A DNA stretch of 64,000 nt from Candidatus Sedimenticola sp. (ex Thyasira tokunagai) (lineage in GTDB: Bacteria; Pseudomonadota; Gammaproteobacteria; Chromatiales; Chromatiaceae). Where the stretch lies: NCBI GenBank assembly GCA_037318855.1, contig CP134874.1, positions 2,356,598-2,420,597 on the forward strand. The letters run 5' to 3'. Positions 1-8,170 of this stretch are shown here, piece after piece; positions within the stretch are counted from its first letter, which is position 1; every line of letters begins with the position of its first letter. Position numbers and translations under genes: made by a program. The notes beneath the pieces were generated by a model, which was given only the letters and a program-made list of their open reading frames with translations, was not told where the DNA came from and made no database searches.

Positions 1-854
1 CGAAGCCGGTTGGCCGGGATTGCAAAGCTCAGGCCCTCAATGCCCACTGCCTGGATTTTCATGTTATTCACACCGACCACTTCACCCCGTAGGTTGAAAA
101 GCGGGCCACCCGAGTTACCTGGGTTGATCTGGACTGTACTCTGCAGATAGAGCTGACCATCCATCGGGCGATTCCTGAGGCTGATGATGCCCTGGCTTAC
201 GGTGCGATCAAAACCCAGTGGGCTGCCAATGCTGAAAACATCCTCGCCCTGGGCCAGCGAATGGGAGTCTCCCAGTGCCAGAACAGGTAGTGTTTTACCG
301 CCGTTGCCTTCGATCTTGAGCAGCGCCAGATCCAGATGGGGACTGAGCGCGACGATCCGTACGTTGTCGAACAAGATGGGGCGGAGTTCACTCTCTCCCT
401 TCTCGAACAGGGTCAGGGTGATCTCGTGCTCGCCGTCGATTACATGATGATTGGTGACCACATAACCGTCAGACTGGATCAGAAAGCCTGATCCAAGGCC
501 CGTTGGCGTACGCACACGCAACACTGCTTCACTGGTGCTTTCGACCTGCTTTTTGATATCGCTTCGCTGTGGGGGCTGGGAGTTGATGGTATAGAGACCG
601 GAGTGCTGTGTGCCAGTTTTCTGAGTAGAGAGAGAAGAGTCTTTAACCCGCAAATCGGCCACCTGGTTCTGTGGGATTTTCAGGATATCGAAGCCAAGAT
701 CCAACAGCAGCCAGTTACTCTTCTCCATCAGCAGTGGGGCTTCAATCACTGTGCCGTTCTTTAGCTCAGCCCGTATCAGTGAAGGTTCGGCACCCCGGCA
801 GAGCCAGGGCGGCAGCATGAGCAACAAGATCAGTACGCCATGCAGTTTAGACAT
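1..854 (-). CDS. Trypsin-like (HtrA/Deg-type) serine protease, 3' end outside window
   Basis: Secreted serine protease of the S1C/trypsin_2 type. The frame opens at an ATG at 854 and runs off the left edge without a stop, so the C-terminus is missing and a PDZ domain cannot be assessed. It begins with a hydrophobic signal peptide (about residues 1-22, ending near CRGA). A region of ~110 residues follows that resembles no domain I know. The protease domain shows all three catalytic residues: His in TNHHVIDG (~135), Asp in HLDLALLKI (~174) and Ser in NPGNSGGPL (~247). The spacing fits the chymotrypsin fold. A purine-rich GAGGGA precedes the start by about 10 bases. It probably acts in the periplasm on misfolded or specific substrates; the substrate is unknown. 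It is divergent from ppdK. Confidence 0.85.
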   Translation of the reverse strand, partial: MSKLHGVLILLLMLPPWLCRGAEPSLIRAELKNGTVIEAPLLMEKSNWLLLDLGFDILKIPQNQVADLRVKDSSLSTQKTGTQHSGLYTINSQPPQRSDIKKQVESTSEAVLRVRTPTGLGSGFLIQSDGYVVTNHHVIDGEHEITLTLFEKGESELRPILFDNVRIVALSPHLDLALLKIEGNGGKTLPVLALGDSHSLAQGEDVFSIGSPLGFDRTVSQGIISLRNRPMDGQLYLQSTVQINPGNSGGPLFNLRGEVVGVNNMKIQAVGIEGLSFAIPANRL

Positions 855-1216
855 GGGGAGATTCCCTCGATTCCTTGGGGTGATGTTGAATTGTTAGTAG
901 ATATGATTGTACGACTTTCTTTCTGCCACAGGCAATGGCTCAGCTTTGTTGTGATTGATATATCTTGTGGCATTACAGTGAGATTAATCTCGGCACTGTT
1001 CTGATCATATGTGCATGGCACTTCCTTCACTGGTCTGCACGAGTATGAGATTGGGCTGAAAATGATTTTCAGCGGTTGCTGTAGTCGTTGCAGTTTTGAT
1101 CTAATATCCAATATTCAGAGTGTACGATTTTCAACCAGCCTGTTGACTCAAGACCGACAGTGACCGACCACTATCTTCAATCTGGCTTGTCTTTGACAGC
1201 GGAGCAGTAAAGCATT
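855..1216. other. Divergent intergenic region, nothing recognised
   Basis: This 362-base gap lies between the protease (leftward) and ppdK (rightward), so it must hold both promoters. I see no hexamer pair with acceptable spacing and no convincing small gene. The leftward open frame reaching 1111 overlaps the protease start in another frame and has no ribosome binding site. Confidence 0.4.
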
Positions 1217-3994
1217 ATGACGACGAAAACCACCATGGATAAAAAATGGGTCTTCTCATTCACGGAAGGGGACGGGAAAAATAAAAAATTACTTGGAGGC
1301 AAGGGGGCCAACCTCTGTGAGATGACCCAGATCGGTCTCAATGTACCTCCGGGATTTGTTATCAGTACCGAGGCCTGTCTCGAGTACCTTGCCGCTGAGG
1401 ATGGAGCCCTCGCCTCAGGCATCATGGAACAGGTGCGTAGCCATATGCAGGGGGTTGAGAAAGCCACGGGTAAAGGCTTCGGTGACAAAAATAACCCTCT
1501 TCTGATCTCCGTGCGCAGCGGCTCCGCCCTCTCCATGCCCGGTATGATGGATACTATCCTCAATCTCGGCCTCAATGCCGAGACTCTCGAGGGCGAGATT
1601 GCCGGAACCGGTGATCCCCGCTTCAGCTATGACGCTTACCGTCGGTTTATCCAGCTCTTCGGCAAGGTGGCTCTTGGTGTTCCTGACGAACTGTTTGACG
1701 AGCAGTTTGAAGCGGTCAAACATCGTGCCCAAGTCACCGAAGATGTGGGGCTGTCGGCGGAGAACCTGAAAGATATCAGCGAACGTTTTCTCAAGGTGGT
1801 GGAAGACCACACCGGGCGCCCTTTCCCGGAAGAGCCTTATCAACAGCTGGAGATTGCCATCAAGGCGGTGTTTGGCTCCTGGGGGGGCAAGCGGGCGGTG
1901 GATTACCGTCGAGAGTTCAATATCACCCCTGACATGGCTAACGGCACCGCCGTCAATATCTGCACCATGGTGTTCGGTAACCGGGGGGATGATTCCGCTA
2001 CCGGCGTCGCCTTTACCCGTAACCCTGGTACCGGTGAGAACAAGCTCTACGGTGAGTATCTGGTCAATGCTCAGGGCGAAGATGTGGTGGCGGGTATACG
2101 TACCCCTAAGCCCATCGACCAACTCGATGACGAGATGCCGGAGATGGCGAAACAGCTGGCCCAACTGCGCCAAAATTTGGAGTCTCACTACCACGAGGTG
2201 CAGGACTTCGAGTTCACTATTGAACGCGGCACCCTCTACTGCCTGCAGACACGAAACGGCAAAATGAACGCCGTTGCCATGGTACGCACCTCGGTTGAGA
2301 TGGAGCAGGAGGGGCTAATTACAAAAGAGCAGGCATTGCTGCGCATTGATCCGGCTCATCTTGAACAGATGCTCTATCCACACCTTGATCCCTCTGTAAA
2401 GCTCAACCCACTGGCCCAAGGGCTGCCCGCCTCGCCCGGGGCCGCTTGCGGCCATGCGGTGTTTGATGCCGACAGGGCAGAAGAGGTAGGCAAACAGGAG
2501 GGGCGGAAGGTGATTCTGCTAAGGGAGGAGACCAAGCCCGAGGATATCCATGGCTTCTTCGCCTCTGAAGGTATTCTCACCAGCCGTGGAGGCAAGACCT
2601 CACATGCTGCTGTCGTTGCCCGTGGCATGGGCAAGCCCTGTGTCGCCGGTGCCGAAGGGATTCAGGTGGATGTGGGCCGTCGCGAGGCTTATGTGGGTGA
2701 GGCGGTGATCAAAGAGGGAGATCTGATCACCATCGACGGCACCTCAGGTAATGTCTATCTGGGTGAGATCGCTATGGTTGAACCCGATTTTACCGATGAG
2801 CTTAACACCTTGCTCGGTTGGGCCGATGAAGTGGCCTATCTGAGGGTGATGGCCAATGCAGATACTGCGGTCGATGCTCTGCGTGCGGTTAAATACGGAG
2901 CCAGTGGTATAGGTCTCTGCCGTACCGAGCGGATGTTTAACGACAGCGCCCGTTTGCCGGTAGTCATCGAGATGATAGTGGCTGAGGATGATACCCAGCG
3001 TCAGGATGCATTGGCTAAGCTACTGCCGATGCAGCGTGCAGACTTTGTCGCTATTTTTGAGGCGATGTCACCACGGCCGGTGACCATCCGCCTCCTCGAC
3101 CCACCCATCCATGAGTTCCTGCCGGCTGAACAGCAGTTACAGAGTGAATTAGAGAAGCTCCATCATCTACGCAATACGGCAAGTGGTATGGAGGTGCTGG
3201 CCGGCACCATGTCACTATTGCATGAAGCGGGCCAGGCAAAAACCGAAGCCGCCAGTATGCGTCACCTGGTTGATCTGCAGTTGGTCGAGGAGGCGATTGC
3301 CAAGAAGGAGACAATGCTGCGTAAAGTACGCGCACTCTACGAGACCAATCCGATGCTCGGGCATCGCGGAGTACGTCTCGGCATTACCTTCCCTGAGATC
3401 TATCAGATGCAGATCCGTGCGGTCATGGAAGCTTCGGCAGCTTGTGCCGCCAAGGGTATAGAGGTGCATCCGCAAATCATGGTTCCTCAGGTCTGCACAG
3501 CTCAGGAGTTACGCCATGTGAAGAGCTATGTGGATGTGATTCGCGCTGATGTTGAGAAAGGTTGTGACTGTGAGGTCAACTTCCGTTTCGGTACCATGAT
3601 CGAGGTGGTGCGTGCCTGTATGCGTGCCGACTCCCTCGCCGAGGAGGCCGAGTTCTTCTCCTTTGGTACCAACGATCTGACCCAGGCCACCTTCTCCTTC
3701 TCACGGGAGGATGCAGAGAATAAATTCCTGCCGATGTACAACGAGAACGGTATCCTCCAGGACAATCCCTTTGAGGTGTTGGATGAGAAGGGTGTCGGTA
3801 AGTTGATGAAGCTGGCGGTGGAGTGGGGTAGAAGCATACAGTCAGACCTCAGTGTCGGTATCTGTGGCGAGCATGGCGGCCACCCCTCATCCATCGCCTT
3901 CTGCCATCGTGCCGGACTCAACTACGTCTCCTGTTCTGCACCCCGTGTGCCGGTGGCGCGGCTGGCGGCGGCCCACGCGAAACTGCTGGAATGA
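1217..3994 (+). CDS. ppdK: Pyruvate, phosphate dikinase
   Basis: Reversibly converts pyruvate, ATP and Pi into phosphoenolpyruvate, AMP and PPi in the cytoplasm; in bacteria it serves gluconeogenesis or PPi-linked glycolysis. All three family regions are visible: the N-terminal ATP-grasp part (GGKGANLCEM near residue 28), the central phosphohistidine loop GGKTSHAAVVARGMGKPC with His463, and the C-terminal PEP-binding TIM barrel (SFGTNDLTQATFSF). The catalytic CGEHGGHP motif has Cys883. At 925 residues it is slightly longer than the usual 870-910. The start at 1217 has GGAG 12 bases upstream. An in-frame ATG 12 codons later (MDKKWVFSF) resembles the usual N-terminus and is a fair alternative. 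The stop overlaps the next gene by four bases. Confidence 0.96.
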   Translation: MTTKTTMDKKWVFSFTEGDGKNKKLLGGKGANLCEMTQIGLNVPPGFVISTEACLEYLAAEDGALASGIMEQVRSHMQGVEKATGKGFGDKNNPLLISVRSGSALSMPGMMDTILNLGLNAETLEGEIAGTGDPRFSYDAYRRFIQLFGKVALGVPDELFDEQFEAVKHRAQVTEDVGLSAENLKDISERFLKVVEDHTGRPFPEEPYQQLEIAIKAVFGSWGGKRAVDYRREFNITPDMANGTAVNICTMVFGNRGDDSATGVAFTRNPGTGENKLYGEYLVNAQGEDVVAGIRTPKPIDQLDDEMPEMAKQLAQLRQNLESHYHEVQDFEFTIERGTLYCLQTRNGKMNAVAMVRTSVEMEQEGLITKEQALLRIDPAHLEQMLYPHLDPSVKLNPLAQGLPASPGAACGHAVFDADRAEEVGKQEGRKVILLREETKPEDIHGFFASEGILTSRGGKTSHAAVVARGMGKPCVAGAEGIQVDVGRREAYVGEAVIKEGDLITIDGTSGNVYLGEIAMVEPDFTDELNTLLGWADEVAYLRVMANADTAVDALRAVKYGASGIGLCRTERMFNDSARLPVVIEMIVAEDDTQRQDALAKLLPMQRADFVAIFEAMSPRPVTIRLLDPPIHEFLPAEQQLQSELEKLHHLRNTASGMEVLAGTMSLLHEAGQAKTEAASMRHLVDLQLVEEAIAKKETMLRKVRALYETNPMLGHRGVRLGITFPEIYQMQIRAVMEASAACAAKGIEVHPQIMVPQVCTAQELRHVKSYVDVIRADVEKGCDCEVNFRFGTMIEVVRACMRADSLAEEAEFFSFGTNDLTQATFSFSREDAENKFLPMYNENGILQDNPFEVLDEKGVGKLMKLAVEWGRSIQSDLSVGICGEHGGHPSSIAFCHRAGLNYVSCSAPRVPVARLAAAHAKLLE

Positions 3995-4368
3995 GTGAGA
4001 TCACAGGGTTTCATCATGTCAGTCTGATCGTTGCCGATACCACCAGAGCACTTGGCTTCTATCAGGGTGTAATGGGTTTGAAATTGGTTGGGGATCGCCC
4101 TGACCTCGGCTTCCCAGGTGCCTGGTTATGGTTGGGTCGGCAGCAGATCCATCTGTTGGAGTTGCCTAACCCGGATCGGGTCTCCGGGCGGCCTGAACAT
4201 GGTGGCCGTGATCGTCACACTGCAGTGTCGGTGGTTGATCTCGATGCTGTGATCAAGCAGCTGGATGCTATGGGCCTGACCTACACTCTCAGCAGATCAG
4301 GCCGACGGGCGCTCTTTTGCCGTGATCCCGATGGTAATGCCTGGGAGTTGATTGAGACTCCCAAATAG
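3991..4368 (+). CDS. VOC (glyoxalase/bleomycin-resistance) family protein
   Basis: A 125-residue single-domain vicinal-oxygen-chelate protein made of two beta-alpha-beta-beta-beta repeats. It opens with FHHVSLIVADTTRALGFYQ and closes with CRDPDGNAWELIE, which supply the usual His and Glu metal ligands. Family members include glyoxalase I, dioxygenases and resistance proteins. The sequence does not fix the substrate, and lactoylglutathione lyase would be over-reading. The ATG overlaps the ppdK stop in an ATGA arrangement, so the two are almost certainly co-transcribed and translationally coupled. Confidence 0.85.
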   Translation: MSEITGFHHVSLIVADTTRALGFYQGVMGLKLVGDRPDLGFPGAWLWLGRQQIHLLELPNPDRVSGRPEHGGRDRHTAVSVVDLDAVIKQLDAMGLTYTLSRSGRRALFCRDPDGNAWELIETPK

Positions 4369-4753
4369 TTGGCAATAAGCGGAACGCAGAGAAGGCGTAG
4401 AGGTCACAGAGAAAAAGCATAGGTTTGCCTTTGAGACATCCAACTTCAGACAATCCATCTTAATTGGAAAGAATGTGCATGTAGGAGCGCCAGGTAAACG
4501 ATTATTATAGAAAAATTGTCACCTACACCTGAGAGGAGGCTCTGATTTGCTGAGTGAGTACCCAGCTTCAAATTTCGAAATTACTCTATAGGTCCATTGA
4601 ATCTGAAATAAAATTCATCAACCGACGGTCTTTCTATGTGCAGTAGCTTTCCGCTGTCGAGTTTCGTTGTACTACACTGTGAATAAAGTTCAGCCGCACA
4701 TAGCAAGGTAGATGCGGCTCCACGATTAAAGAAAATAAAAAGAGATTGTTTAT
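4369..4753. other. Intergenic region with a lone REP-like half site
   Basis: 385 bases without a supported gene. It contains a purine-rich stretch (4380-4420) and a single GTAGGAGCGCC at 4481-4491. That matches one arm of the REP pair at 60.1 kb but has no visible partner nearby. No promoter is clear ahead of the next gene. Confidence 0.35.
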
Positions 4754-6892
4754 ATGGATTACCGCAAGGCAGTTCTTCTTACTCTGATCATTGCGCTCAT
4801 TGCCTCTTTTTTCCTGTTTGATCTCGGCAGCTACCTGACCCTTGAAAACATCAAGGCTCAGCAGGCTGAGCTGACAAACTGGAAAGAGACGAATCCCTGG
4901 CAGAGTGCTTTCATCGTCTTTGTCGTCTATGTGGTGGTGACCGCACTCTCTCTTCCCGGGGCGGCGGTAATGTCGTTGGCTATCGGTGCTATTTTTGGAC
5001 TGGCGACCGGCCTTGTTCTTGTATCTTTTGCCTCCACCATCGGTGCAACCTTTGCCTTTATAATCTCACGGCTACTGCTCAGGGATATGGTGCAGTCACG
5101 CTTCAGCGATAAACTGCAGTCGATCAATGCCGGTATCGAGAAGGATGGTGCCTTCTATCTTTTTGGCTTGAGGCTGGTACCGCTTTTCCCCTTCTTTATT
5201 ATCAACCTGGTGATGGGACTAACTCCCATACGTACCTGGACCTTCTACTGGGTGAGTCAGGTAGGCATGCTGCTGGGTACCGCTGTTTTTATCAATGCCG
5301 GTACCGAACTGGCAAAGTTGGATTCACTCTCCGGCATTCTTTCCCCCAGTCTAATTTTCTCCTTTATCCTGCTTGGAGTATTTCCTCTGATGGCAAAAAA
5401 ACTACTGGCAGTGGTAAAAGCTCGTAAGGCATTGGCAAATTACTCCAAGCCCACCACTTTTGACCGTAACCTGATCGTAATAGGTGCCGGCTCCGGTGGG
5501 TTGGTGGCCTCCTATATTGCCGCCGCCGTAAAGGCCAAAGTGACACTGATCGAGAAGCACAAGATGGGAGGAGACTGCCTTAATACCGGGTGCATCCCCT
5601 CCAAGGCGTTGATCCGCTCGGCACGCTATCTTGCCCAGACCCGGCGGGCGGAAGAGTTCGGTTTCAAGTCAGCCTCGGCCGAGTTCGATTTTTCAGATGT
5701 GATGGAGCGGGTTCAGAATGTAGTAAAACAGGTTGAGCCTCACGATTCGGTAGAGCGTTATACAAGCCTCGGAGTCGATGTAATTGAGGGTGAGGCAAAG
5801 ATCATCTCACCCTACAGCGTCGAGGTGAATGGAGAGACCCTCACTACCCGCAGCATTATTGTTGCTACCGGTGCACGACCCTTTGTGCCGCCGATCCCTG
5901 GTCTCGACCAGATCGACTACCTTACCTCTGACGATCTCTGGACACTGCGGGAGCTGCCGAAACGACTGGTGGTGCTGGGTGGCGGCCCCATCGGTTGTGA
6001 GTTGGCACAGAGCTTTGCACGTTTCGGTGCGGAAGTTAGCATAGTGGAGATGGCGCCAAAGCTGATGATCCGGGAGGATGATGATGTCACCGCACTGGTC
6101 ACAGAGCACTTTGCCGCTGACGGCATCAATATCTACACCAATCACAAAGCAAAAGAGTTCAAGGTGGAGGAGGGCAGAAAACTCCTCATCGCTGAGCATG
6201 ATGGCAGTGATGTGGAACTTGAGTTCGATCAGGTATTGGTGGCGGTGGGGCGTATGGCCAACACCCAGGGCTTTGGCTTGGAGGAACTGGGGGTGGAGAT
6301 ATCCCAACGCCGCACAGTGGAGGCCAACGACTTCCTGCAGACCAACTTTCCCAACATCTATGTCTGTGGTGACGTAGCCGGGCCCTACCAGTTTACCCAT
6401 ACCGCCGCGCACCAGGCATGGTACGCTTCGGTCAATGCCCTGTTCGGTATGTTCCGCAAATTCAGGGTGGACTATTCAGTCATTCCCTTTGCCACCTTCA
6501 CCGATCCTGAGGTGGCGCGGGTCGGCCTCAATGAGCAGGACGCAGCCGTCCAGGGTATCGCCTATGAGGCAACGGTCTACGGTCTGGATGATCTTGACCG
6601 GGCCATTGCCGATGGAGAAAATCACGGCTTCATAAAAGTGCTGACCGTACCGGGTAAAGATAAAATACTCGGTGCCACCATTGTCGGTGAACATGCCGGT
6701 GATTTGATTGCAGAGTTTGTTACCGCCATGCGTTATGGTCTTGGATTAAACAAGATTCTCGGCACTATCCATATCTATCCCACCTGGACAGAAGGCAACA
6801 AGTTCGCCGCCGGTAACTGGAAGCGGGCACATGCCCCGGAGGGAGTGCTGCGATGGGTGGAGAAGTTCCACACTTGGCGCCGGGGCGGCTGA
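4754..6892 (+). CDS. TVP38/TMEM64 (DedA-like) membrane protein fused to a FAD pyridine-nucleotide disulfide oxidoreductase
   Basis: A two-part 712-residue protein. Residues 1-225 form a multi-pass TVP38/TMEM64 (SNARE-associated, DedA-like) membrane domain, with the family signature GAIFGLATG near 83 and the second conserved segment FGLRLVPLFPFFIINLVMG (137-155). Residues 240-712 form a dihydrolipoamide dehydrogenase/mercuric reductase-type flavoprotein: FAD-binding GAGSGGL (244-250), a redox pair in GGDCLNTGC (Cys275, Cys280), NAD-binding GGGPIGCELA, second FAD motif YVCGDVAG and a C-terminal dimerisation region with HIYPTWTEG. This fusion recurs in gammaproteobacteria. The substrate is not established, and mercury reduction is not implied because no terminal Cys pair is present. 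It is alone in its transcription unit. Confidence 0.9.
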   Translation: MDYRKAVLLTLIIALIASFFLFDLGSYLTLENIKAQQAELTNWKETNPWQSAFIVFVVYVVVTALSLPGAAVMSLAIGAIFGLATGLVLVSFASTIGATFAFIISRLLLRDMVQSRFSDKLQSINAGIEKDGAFYLFGLRLVPLFPFFIINLVMGLTPIRTWTFYWVSQVGMLLGTAVFINAGTELAKLDSLSGILSPSLIFSFILLGVFPLMAKKLLAVVKARKALANYSKPTTFDRNLIVIGAGSGGLVASYIAAAVKAKVTLIEKHKMGGDCLNTGCIPSKALIRSARYLAQTRRAEEFGFKSASAEFDFSDVMERVQNVVKQVEPHDSVERYTSLGVDVIEGEAKIISPYSVEVNGETLTTRSIIVATGARPFVPPIPGLDQIDYLTSDDLWTLRELPKRLVVLGGGPIGCELAQSFARFGAEVSIVEMAPKLMIREDDDVTALVTEHFAADGINIYTNHKAKEFKVEEGRKLLIAEHDGSDVELEFDQVLVAVGRMANTQGFGLEELGVEISQRRTVEANDFLQTNFPNIYVCGDVAGPYQFTHTAAHQAWYASVNALFGMFRKFRVDYSVIPFATFTDPEVARVGLNEQDAAVQGIAYEATVYGLDDLDRAIADGENHGFIKVLTVPGKDKILGATIVGEHAGDLIAEFVTAMRYGLGLNKILGTIHIYPTWTEGNKFAAGNWKRAHAPEGVLRWVEKFHTWRRGG

Positions 6893-7213
6893 TCAGCAAC
6901 ATACCAACCGGTAGCGCGGTTGAGTTTATGAAACCCAGGAAACTGGAAAGCTGATCTAATCCAATCTGTAGCGTCTTCTTGAAACGCGATGAACGTTACG
7001 AACTCCCAGTCATACTCCATCCCCCTCCAAAGGCCACTAAAGTACCCATGGTCTGCGCAAGGCACCTAACATTAGGCGGTAAAAGATTAGGAAATGATCG
7101 ATTGCCGTTTGTCTGCCCTCGATTTAGGAAAATTCCTACACTGCGTTCAGCCATCTATATTGCTCTTCTGATCTAAAATGCCACCACAGTGTATGATCTA
7201 ACGGAGCGATAAA
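6893..7213. other. Intergenic region, nothing recognised
   Basis: 321 bases. An open frame of 65 codons (6979-7176) has no ribosome binding site and a composition unlike the real genes. A TATGAT at 7192-7197 could be a -10 box for the small gene at 7214, but no -35 hexamer sits at the right distance. Confidence 0.3.
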
Positions 7214-7375
7214 ATGGAATGCAGAGAGATGATTAAGGATATCACCAAGCGATATCGCAATGAGATTTTGTTAAGAACTCCGCCCAAGGATCATGTGGAT
7301 GCCAAGGAACTTGAGATGTACAAGGTACTGCTGAGTGACTTTGAGAAGGTGCTTGAAGACGCACAGGATGTGTAA
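7214..7375 (+). CDS. Small charged helical protein of unknown function (53 aa)
   Basis: A 53-residue open frame, MECREMIKDITKRYRNEI... to ...EKVLEDAQDV. I do not recognise a family. Support: GGAG at 7203-7206 lies seven bases before the ATG, and the protein is lysine/glutamate-rich, probably a helical hairpin. The codons look like the coding style of the neighbours, and a perfect-stem hairpin with a T run lies 80 bases downstream. No signal peptide or membrane segment. It could be a small regulatory or complex-binding protein. Confidence 0.55.
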   Translation: MECREMIKDITKRYRNEILLRTPPKDHVDAKELEMYKVLLSDFEKVLEDAQDV

Positions 7376-7454
7376 CAGCTGTTTAATTACCGGCTGGGGG
7401 GATATTCAGCCGTTTCAGAATACATTAAGGCCCCTGATATGAGGGGTCCGAAAT

Positions 7455-7492
7455 AAAAAGGGGCTTGCATAAGTTGATGCAAGCCCCTTTTT
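7455..7492. terminator. Bidirectional intrinsic terminator next to a tRNA remnant
   Basis: A perfect 16-base inverted repeat (AAAAAGGGGCTTGCAT and its complement) around a 6-base loop, with A and T runs on either side, so it can work on both strands. It lies on the 3' side of a decayed tRNA-Glu end, as the real tRNA-Glu terminator does at 50.67 kb. Confidence 0.8.
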
Positions 7493-7497
7493 AGGCA

Positions 7498-7539
7498 TGG
7501 TGCTCGGTCAGGGAACCGAAGCTCTGTTACAGGCGGGAT
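7498..7539 (-). pseudogene. Decayed 3' end of a tRNA-Glu-like gene
   Basis: Aligned with the intact tRNA-Glu at 50707-50781, about 33 of 42 bases agree, starting from the CCA end. The TTCGGTTCC of the T loop is recognisable but the T stem no longer pairs. The 5' half is absent. It has the same strand and the same adjacent hairpin as the real gene, so it looks like a recombination or att relic rather than a working tRNA. Confidence 0.55.
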
Positions 7540-7698
7540 AGAAAAATTATCATCTATCCTGAAATTGTCACATGCATTCTTAACTGGGTGAACAATAAGT
7601 AAAATATAATTACTGCCTCTCACTGTTTCTTTTCCCGATAAGGTGGATTTCACCCACGAAGGTGGTCTGAATAGAGAGTGTTGTCAGGAAAGGGCAGT

Positions 7699-7884
7699 CT
7701 ACAGATCCTCTTTAAGAACCAGGGGGCTAGTTACAACATTAGGAATCTCATCAGCAGGGAGGGGCTTGCTGAACAAAAAGCCCTGGACCAGTTCGCAACC
7801 CTTTTCTCGTGTGAATTTTAGTTGTTCCTCTGTCTCAACACCCTCAGCCACTACCTTTAGATTAAGACTTTTGGCCATGGCGAT
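7699..7884 (-). pseudogene. Severed C-terminal end of the GGDEF-EAL protein
   Basis: These 61 codons plus stop (IAMAKSLNLKVVAEGVETEE ... LVLKEDL) are the missing end of the EAL domain encoded from 11245 downward. They start exactly where mobile element copy 1 ends and carry no start codon of their own. They include the AEGVET motif, part of the EAL active site, and the GFLFSKPLP closing motif. Joining 8171 to 7884 gives ...VQAI-IAMAKSL..., the normal family sequence with no gap or extra residue. Confidence 0.88.
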
Positions 7885-8170
7885 CGCTGACCGCCAAGGA
7901 AGGCTGAAAGCCGAGGCGGTTAGTCCCCGGTAGTCGCGAGGCGATACTGGATGCCCGGCGTGCGCATAGCGCCAGAGGGAACCCAAAGATCGCATACGAA
8001 CGCGACGTCAAGTCATCTCGGAGCCAGCGACGAAGCAGTAACGAGCTTGCGATGTTATTGCGTAGTGCTGGAGACCGGGACGGCCGGGGCAATAATAGGC
8101 TGTCGAAGATTGAGTTCAAAAGGGGGACTTGGATGTCCCGTTTTGCATCACGAAATCGAAGGCTCGCTTA
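7885..8170 (-). mobile_element. Dispersed 286-bp structured non-coding element, copy 1 (inside the EAL gene)
   Basis: First of four copies in the window, all in one orientation. On the + strand it starts CGCTGACCGCC and ends ACTCGCTTA-like (here GGCTCGCTTA). It has a nested hairpin at the left end (7886-7922) and a second hairpin at the right end (stem TGCAAAA/TTTTGCA in other copies, with a G-to-T change here). It holds no plausible gene. It interrupts the EAL coding sequence with no target duplication, and its first bases on the host strand are an in-frame TAA. It differs from copies 2 and 3 at a handful of bases. Confidence 0.85.

Noticed and set aside
830..1111. 93-codon leftward frame overlapping the protease start
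   Set aside because: It overlaps the protease signal-peptide codons in a different frame and has no supporting signal.
1143..1177. Sigma-70 promoter TTGACT...TATCTT upstream of ppdK
   Set aside because: The spacer is 23 bases, too long for a working promoter.
6979..7176. 65-codon open frame in the gap after the TVP38-FAD gene
   Set aside because: No ribosome binding site, no recognisable sequence, atypical composition.
7387..7653. 88-codon leftward frame
   Set aside because: It overlaps the perfect terminator hairpin and the tRNA remnant, so it cannot be a real gene.
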